From Geomonas silvestris (GTDB lineage: Bacteria > Desulfobacterota > Desulfuromonadia > Geobacterales > Geobacteraceae), in contig NZ_BLXX01000018.1 of NCBI RefSeq assembly GCF_014193515.1, positions 1-56,703 of the forward strand: a stretch of 56,703 bases of DNA. The letters are read 5' to 3'. Shown in pieces: positions 52,245 to 56,703 of the stretch; positions within the stretch are counted from its first letter, which is position 1; every line of letters begins with the position of its first letter. The position numbers and the translations under genes were made by a program. The notes beneath the pieces are model-generated. The model was not told the DNA's origin and did not search any database. It worked only from the letters and a program-made list of their open reading frames with translations.

Positions 52245-53183
52245 TCAGTGGCATCCGAAGCAGGAACTGGTAAAGGTCGCCCGAACGTTCGCCACCCCGT
52301 TTGCGTGGAGAGAGGGATCGATAATCGTGTCGCCTATGCCGTTTCCCGGGCTCGTCGCATCGGGGTGGCAGAACTGGCATTGGTTGCGGACGCCGGTAGG
52401 GCCTTGCCCGCCGTGGTAGCCGCTGTGCCATACGTTGCTGCCGCTCGAGCCGTTGCGGGGCGGGTCATCGTGGCACGCGCTGCAGCCGCTGACGTTACCG
52501 GTGCCGTTCCAGGGAGGCGAGCTGCCGGTTCCGGTCGTGCCTCCGTAGCTGACCGTTATCAGGGTGATGTCGCCGTTGCCGTCCGGGAGGGAGTAGAAAC
52601 TGTAGGTCCCTTTGGAAACGCCGTGACAGGAGACGTTGGAGCAGGTCTTGGCGACCGCGTCGAACGTGGGCGCGGGGAGATTGGCAGAGTATGCCGTAGG
52701 GGTAGAGGTCTTGGAGAAGGAAAGGCGCCCGCCCACCTTGTGGCACACCTTGCAGTCGAAGCCGGCATGCCCTCCGTGTGCCCCGGTCGGCGTGCAACTG
52801 GGGTCCCCGTCCACGCAGACCTCGGTCGCATCGAGCGCCAGCGCTTTGGCGCTCAACTTCGCTTTTTGCTCTTTTGCCTTGTAGAAATCGTCAACGGTGT
52901 TGTCGTGGGGAACCCAGTCGGCGCCGTCGAAGATGTAGCTGCGATTTTCAGTCGTGTTGAACCAGCGCATCCCGAAGGCGGCTGCCTGCGGCGCTGTCGT
53001 GCCGCTGACCTTGCCTTTGACGGGGAGTGCGCCTAGCTCGGCATTCTTTGCCAGGGAAGGGGCGGCCGCGCTTTCTTGCGGAGGGGCCGGCTCACTGCCG
53101 CACGAAGTCATAGCGAACATGGAGATGGCTCCGGCCAACATAAGAGCCGTCCGGAGCGTGGGATTCAGGCGGAAATCGGTCAT
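52245..53183 (-). CDS. Lipoprotein multiheme cytochrome, CxxxxCH/CxxCH family (copy 3)
   Basis: A 312-residue paralog on the opposite strand. Signal and lipobox (LMLAGAISMFAMTSCGSE), FGMRWFNTTENRSYIFDGAD then WVPHDNTVDDFY, then CKVCH, CSNVSCH (CxxxxCH), CSACH, CQFCH and a terminal CFGCH. It keeps CHDDPPRNGSSGSNVWHSG. An AAGGAGG site precedes the ATG, and a GEMM riboswitch (53207-53292) occupies the leader. It is convergent with copy 2, so the three genes form a small amplified family with different leaders. Confidence 0.9.
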   Translation of the reverse strand: MTDFRLNPTLRTALMLAGAISMFAMTSCGSEPAPPQESAAAPSLAKNAELGALPVKGKVSGTTAPQAAAFGMRWFNTTENRSYIFDGADWVPHDNTVDDFYKAKEQKAKLSAKALALDATEVCVDGDPSCTPTGAHGGHAGFDCKVCHKVGGRLSFSKTSTPTAYSANLPAPTFDAVAKTCSNVSCHGVSKGTYSFYSLPDGNGDITLITVSYGGTTGTGSSPPWNGTGNVSGCSACHDDPPRNGSSGSNVWHSGYHGGQGPTGVRNQCQFCHPDATSPGNGIGDTIIDPSLHANGVANVRATFTSSCFGCH

Positions 53184-53206
53184 GATTTTCGTCCTCCTTG
53201 GTTTTT

Positions 53207-53292
53207 CTCCGGTAGCCCAGCTGTCCGGTTCGGTGAACGTGGGACCTGTGGCTTTGTGCCCCCATTTTCCAATGGGTTTACTATGATCAGAG
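53207..53292 (-). promoter_or_regulatory. GEMM-I riboswitch (predicted cGAMP type) of lipocytochrome copy 3
   Basis: Read on the minus strand: ATAGTAAACCC, stem CCATT-GGAA-AATGG, GGGCACAAAGCC, P2 GTCC/GGAC, then CAGCTGGGCTACCGGAG, closing with CTCTG/CGGAG. The T22-A45 pair replaces the usual C22-G45 (compensatory), and base 20 is A, the state linked to 3',3'-cGAMP preference. It ends 7 nt before the AAGGAGG site (53199-53193), with no terminator, so control is probably translational. Confidence 0.87.
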
Positions 53293-53372
53293 TGTGTGGT
53301 TAAGAGATAATCCGGCTGTTAACCTGCAGACCCTCTACCTGCAGCAATGAGTCTCTGTTCTGGTCCCGCTCG

Positions 53373-53389
53373 TGACAGGTCCCCTGTCA
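53373..53389. promoter_or_regulatory. Perfect palindrome in the leader or promoter of copy 3
   Basis: TGACAGG-TCC-CCTGTCA: 7-bp arms with a 3-bp centre, about 80 bp upstream of the riboswitch. On the minus strand it contains TTGACA, so it could be an operator over a -35 box. Confidence 0.42.
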
Positions 53390-53490
53390 AACGCCAGCGG
53401 CCCCGCTTCTGTTTGCTCCCCAAGGTCCGGCACATTTCCTCACCTCCTCTCTTCGAGTGTCTGGGAAATCCTGATCCAAGTGATGCGGGA

Positions 53491-53503
53491 CGGTCGAACC
53501 GAG
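53491..53503 (+). repeat. 13-bp direct repeat, copy 1
   Basis: CGGTCGAACCGAG at 53491-53503 recurs exactly at 53896-53908, 405 bp away, in otherwise unrelated sequence upstream of the CusS-like gene. It could be a paired regulator site or chance. Confidence 0.5.
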
Positions 53504-53895
53504 AGGTTCCCCCGGAGGTAAGGTAGCGAGGTCCCCGGTCCGCCACCCTTGAAGGTTAGCCGTTGGTGATTGCCAAGGATTAATCGACACGAAGAAAGGG
53601 AACTTTAGTCATCTACGTCAGCTATTTTCCTGCCTCGACAATTAGAAAACCGGTGCCTGAGAGAGCACTACTGAGTGAACCGTGCCAACGTGGCGTGGCA
53701 AAATGTCAGCTGTGGCGGACCACCGGCGCCTGAAAGGCTCCCTCATATGCGACACCGTAACTGTTGACAGTAGCGCGTTACATGCGGTAGCCTCACCTGG
53801 CCGTTATGTCTTGATTTTTTGTCGATAGTGGAAGGATCAGCCTGATGGCTGCGATCCTCCTGTCTGGGCAGGGGGCAGGGGGGGCTGGTCTGTAC

Positions 53896-53908
53896 CGGTC
53901 GAACCGAG
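53896..53908 (+). repeat. 13-bp direct repeat, copy 2
   Basis: Second exact copy of CGGTCGAACCGAG (see 53491), about 130 bp before the histidine kinase start. Confidence 0.5.
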
Positions 53909-54038
53909 GATGGAGGGGGCTTACCGTCAGGTGGTGCGCCTGTGTATCGCTGAACGGGGACGGGGCAAGACGAGGCCGATGGTCACGCAGATTGGATCAA
54001 GCGGGAGGTCAAGCTGTTGTCTCTGCCTTTTTTGAACT

Positions 54039-55502
54039 GTGAGGTGTTTTTTGCTGACCGGGTTTGATAAGAACTTTAAAAAGTGGCCTATTAAGGTCAG
54101 GCTCTCGCTGTTTATCGTCCTGCTGTCCACTTTTTTCCTGTTCACCATGTACCACTTTATCCACTCATCCCTGCACAGCAGCCTGTCGCAGGTACAGCGG
54201 GACTTCGTTTATGACCGGCTGCACATGCTGCACGCCATCATCGAAGAGAACCCGAACTACCTCCAGGTAATCCAGGCGGACGTGGAGTGGGAAGTGGAAA
54301 ACGTCATGTTTCCACACTACTACCTGCGCTTCATCGACGAGTCGGGCCGGGTCGTTTTCGAAACCCGGGGGATGAACAAGATACTGCCGCAGCAATGGTT
54401 CCCCGCTCCGCCCAAAAAATTCGACTCCTATCGCAAAGACACCGTCCGGCTAGCGAACAACGGCCGATATTTTCTCCTTCAGTCCGATTCCATGATCCCT
54501 TCCCGGGACAAGCGAAAGCTGACCATACAGATTGCCCTTGACGTGAACACGGCGGTGAAAATTGACGAAAAGAACAATTTCAAAATCATACTGATTGCGA
54601 TTTCGCAGATTTTATTGCTGCCAGTCATAATATTCCTGGTAATTAGAAAGGTGATCAAGCCGCTTGACGAGCTGGTTCAGGTGGCTGAGCACATCAGCTG
54701 CAACAGGCTCACCGAAAGGGCCGATCCGAAAGAATGGCCGATCGAGATCGAGCGTCTCGCGGTAACCTTCAATGCCATGCTCGATCGCCTGGAAGACTCG
54801 CTGGCCCGGTTGTCCCATTTCGCGGCCAACCTGGCCCATGAAATCCGTACTCCCATCAACATCCTGATGGGGGAGGCCGAGGTCGCCCTGATGCATGACA
54901 TGGAGCCCGAGGACTACAAGAAGGTGCTGGAGTCGAGTGTCGACGAGTGCGCCCGGCTATCCCGCCTGGTCAACAACCTCCTGTTCCTGGCCAGGGCCGA
55001 GAATCCCGCCAGCCACATCGAACGCACCGTTTTCGATCCTGTCGAAGAGATCGAGGATCTCTATACGCTGTACGCGCCGATGGCGGAAGAGAAGGGTGCG
55101 AAATTCTCATGTCACGGCCGCGCCCTTTTGAGCGGAGACCCGCTGCTGTTTCGCCGGGCTATCAGCAATCTGTTGCTCAACGCCTTGAACTACTCGCCGC
55201 CAGGCGTGGAGGTGAACATAGTGGTCCGGGAGGCAGGCGATCAATCCCTGGAAATCGTGGTGAGCGACACCGGCTTCGGCATCCCCCAGGAAAAGCTTCC
55301 CTGGATTTTTAACCGTCTGTACCGCGGAGACAGTTCCCATTTACTCAATGCCTCAGGTGCCGGACTCGGACTTTCCCTGGTGAAGGCGGTCATGGACCTG
55401 CACGGTGGCTCGGTATCTGTCGTGAGCGAGCTTGAGGTGGGGACGACGTTCACGCTGCACTTCCCGAACCAGCCGGCCGGCAAAGTAGCCGCGGCAGGCT
55501 GA
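54039..55502 (+). CDS. Heavy-metal sensor histidine kinase (CusS-like)
   Basis: A 487-residue kinase: TM1 (RLSLFIVLLSTFFLFTMYHF), a periplasmic sensor domain (about residues 45-180), TM2 (IILIAISQILLLPVIIFLVI), a HAMP domain (RKVIKPLDELVQVAEHISCN), then the H box NLAHEIRTPINILMGEAEVA with H267, N box ISNLLLNALNYSP, and G boxes VSDTGFGIP and GAGLGLSLVKAVMD. It matches the CusS/CzcS/IrlS heavy-metal sensor group. The start may be GTG at 54039 or TTG at 54051; GAGGTG (54041-54046) favours the latter. The response regulator follows 33 bp later. It is about 18 kb from the Cus pump, so its target is uncertain. Confidence 0.87.
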   Translation: MRCFLLTGFDKNFKKWPIKVRLSLFIVLLSTFFLFTMYHFIHSSLHSSLSQVQRDFVYDRLHMLHAIIEENPNYLQVIQADVEWEVENVMFPHYYLRFIDESGRVVFETRGMNKILPQQWFPAPPKKFDSYRKDTVRLANNGRYFLLQSDSMIPSRDKRKLTIQIALDVNTAVKIDEKNNFKIILIAISQILLLPVIIFLVIRKVIKPLDELVQVAEHISCNRLTERADPKEWPIEIERLAVTFNAMLDRLEDSLARLSHFAANLAHEIRTPINILMGEAEVALMHDMEPEDYKKVLESSVDECARLSRLVNNLLFLARAENPASHIERTVFDPVEEIEDLYTLYAPMAEEKGAKFSCHGRALLSGDPLLFRRAISNLLLNALNYSPPGVEVNIVVREAGDQSLEIVVSDTGFGIPQEKLPWIFNRLYRGDSSHLLNASGAGLGLSLVKAVMDLHGGSVSVVSELEVGTTFTLHFPNQPAGKVAAAG

Positions 55503-55535
55503 TTCGTTGAACTTTCAAAGGATAAGGGGAACATC

Positions 55536-56213
55536 ATGCGCATCTTGATTATCGAGGACGATGAAAAAACCGGCGCTTTTCTTAAGAAGGGGTTTTCGGA
55601 ATACAGCATTGCAGCTGACGTCGCGGAAGACGGGCAAAAGGGGCTTTCCCTGGCCGTCAAGGAAGAGTATGACTTCATTATCCTGGATCTGACGTTGCCG
55701 AAGATGGACGGTTTGACTGTCATTACCGAGCTGCGCCGCACAAAGATGACTCCGGTGATCATATTGACCGCGCGGGACTCGGTACCCGAACGCATAAAGG
55801 GGCTGCAACTGGGAGCGGACGATTACCTGGTGAAGCCGTTTTCCTTTTCCGAGCTGACCGCACGGATAAGCGCCGTTCTCCGCCGTGGCCCGGTTCTCAA
55901 AGAGGAGCTTTACCGGGTGGCGGACCTGGAGATCGACCTGGTGCGGCAGAGGGTGAAACGTGGTGGCAAGCGGCTTGACCTGACCCCCAAGGAGTTCGCC
56001 TTGCTTTACCTGCTGGTCAGCAATTCGGGTGAAGTGATCTCCAAGATGAGGATCGCCGAGCACATCTGGAATACCGATTTCGACAGCTTCGACAAGATCT
56101 CGAGCATCATCGACGTCCACATGACGCGGCTGCGGGCCAAGGTCGATGAACCTTTCGAGGAAAAACTGATCCACACCGTCAGGGGGAGGGGCTACGTTCT
56201 CGAGGAACGTTGA
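55536..56213 (+). CDS. OmpR-family response regulator (CusR-like)
   Basis: A 225-residue regulator. The receiver domain has the acidic pocket EDD (residues 7-9), phosphoacceptor D51 in FIILDLTLPKMDG, the Thr/Ser in ILTARD and the Lys in VKPFSFSEL. The C-terminal winged helix has LDLTPKEFALLYLLVSNSGE and HTVRGRGYVLEE. It is the partner of the kinase just upstream (kinase first, regulator second, the reverse of the usual cusRS order). GGATAAGGGG precedes the ATG. A strong terminator follows. Confidence 0.9.
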   Translation: MRILIIEDDEKTGAFLKKGFSEYSIAADVAEDGQKGLSLAVKEEYDFIILDLTLPKMDGLTVITELRRTKMTPVIILTARDSVPERIKGLQLGADDYLVKPFSFSELTARISAVLRRGPVLKEELYRVADLEIDLVRQRVKRGGKRLDLTPKEFALLYLLVSNSGEVISKMRIAEHIWNTDFDSFDKISSIIDVHMTRLRAKVDEPFEEKLIHTVRGRGYVLEER

Positions 56214-56266
56214 TGAGTCGCCTGCGCCACCTGGTGCCAGGTAGCGCGGAACCGGAGTTCAGAATG

Positions 56267-56295
56267 GTGGGACCTAGGTCCCACTTTTCTTTTTG
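56267..56295 (+). terminator. Intrinsic terminator of the two-component operon
   Basis: GTGGGACC-TA-GGTCCCAC (56267-56284) followed by TTTTCTTTTT. A short GC hairpin lies just before it. Confidence 0.9.
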
Positions 56296-56645
56296 GAGGA
56301 GCCTGCCTCTCTTGTATCCTTCGTGTCCCGGAGGTCGCCCGCCCCCTGCAGAGAGCCCAAAAACCAACCTTTCCAAATCTTAAGAAATCGGTATGTCTTT
56401 GTTAAGCCTTCTTCGGACCGTTCCCGCTAAAACCGAAAGTCCCCCGCGTTCCCGCCTGTACCAGGTCCCCTCCTTTCTGAGAAATTCCTTTTGTAGGACC
56501 CGCGCTTGAATTTATTACCCCAATAGTTACGGCGTATTGTCGTGAGTGCGGCTTGCGCTGCGGCGGTTTGGCACGCGGCGTGTAATAGGAGATACAGGTT
56601 TGCAGCACATGTCATGAAGTCAACACCACAAAAGGAGACAGTACA
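56296..56645. other. Leader region of the last gene
   Basis: No gene. A TGGCAC-N5-GTGTAA site (56569-56585) resembles a sigma-54 promoter except for GT in place of GC at -12, like the site at 49206. An AAAAGGAGACAG ribosome site precedes the ATG at 56646. Confidence 0.35.
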
Positions 56646-56703
56646 TGAAAGCAACGAAGATCTTTGCCGCAGCAGCAATCTTCACCCTCGCTACCGCTGG
56701 TAG
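56646..56703 (+). CDS. N-terminus of an exported protein (cut by window edge)
   Basis: ATG at 56646 after a strong AAAAGGAGAC site. The 19 visible codons (MKATKIFAAAAIFTLATAG) are a typical Sec signal peptide, so the product is periplasmic or secreted. Nothing of the mature protein is in the window. Confidence 0.75.

Larger units (their letters stand above)
53293..54038. other. Intergenic region between lipocytochrome copy 3 and the CusS-like gene
   Basis: No gene is visible on either strand. It contains the palindrome at 53373-53389, two copies of a 13-bp repeat (53491 and 53896), an imperfect hairpin GGATCAGCC/GGCTGCGATCC (53834-53857), and an ACTGT-TG-ACAGT dyad that includes a TTGACA box (53764-53769). 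These may be promoters and operators of the divergent genes. Confidence 0.4.

Noticed and set aside
53500..53560. tRNA-like GGTTCGACC on the minus strand
   Set aside because: No acceptor, D or anticodon arms can be folded around it.

Overview
The window looks like a chromosomal segment of a Geobacter/Geomonas-type Desulfuromonadia. It is GC-rich and carries several multiheme c-type cytochromes, lipoproteins with the CxxxxCH/CxxCH signature first described in Geobacter, a Rieske/cytochrome b/multiheme quinol oxidoreductase, GEMM-I cyclic-dinucleotide riboswitches, sigma-54 promoters and a selenocysteine-type ArsS radical SAM gene. This assignment is inferred from gene content, not from a database search.

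Layout. 1-133 is the edge of an IS3-type element. 484-16085 is a surface-polysaccharide locus: WecG-type transferase, O-antigen ligase/polymerase-like protein, four glycosyltransferases, a secreted beta-helix protein on the opposite strand behind a GEMM riboswitch and terminator, rmlA, then a tight block of asparagine synthase, AMP-forming ligase, NAD-synthase-like protein, acyl carrier protein and GNAT-like protein. 16177-18543 (minus) encodes a Rieske, cytochrome b and pentaheme cytochrome operon. 18946-20277 holds an AhpD-like protein and ArsS, whose UGA codon at 20254-20256 is very probably selenocysteine. 20287-25283 (minus) holds a secreted protein, an SDR, a geranylgeranyl-reductase-like flavoprotein, a cyclopropane fatty acid synthase and an alpha/beta hydrolase. 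25670-30205 holds ferredoxin, aconitase and a membrane histidine kinase.

30327-40446 is a metal-handling region: a sigma-54 promoter, a CusCBA-type copper/silver efflux system, a Met/His-rich periplasmic protein, then an HMA protein, an FtrD-like (DUF2318) protein and an FtsX/LolD-type ABC transporter. 40525-47769 holds small exported or uncharacterised proteins, a TMTC-like TPR membrane protein and a large OmpA/SPOR envelope protein. 47848-53183 is a cytochrome island: one hexaheme protein and three paralogous lipoprotein cytochromes, two of them preceded by GEMM-I aptamers that differ at the base that sets ligand preference. 54039-56213 is a CusS/CusR-like two-component system, and the window ends inside a new exported-protein gene.

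The strongest leads are the selenoprotein ArsS, the three GEMM riboswitches with predicted different ligand preferences, the ligase/NadE/ACP/GNAT block in the polysaccharide locus, and the FtrD-like ABC module beside the Cus system.
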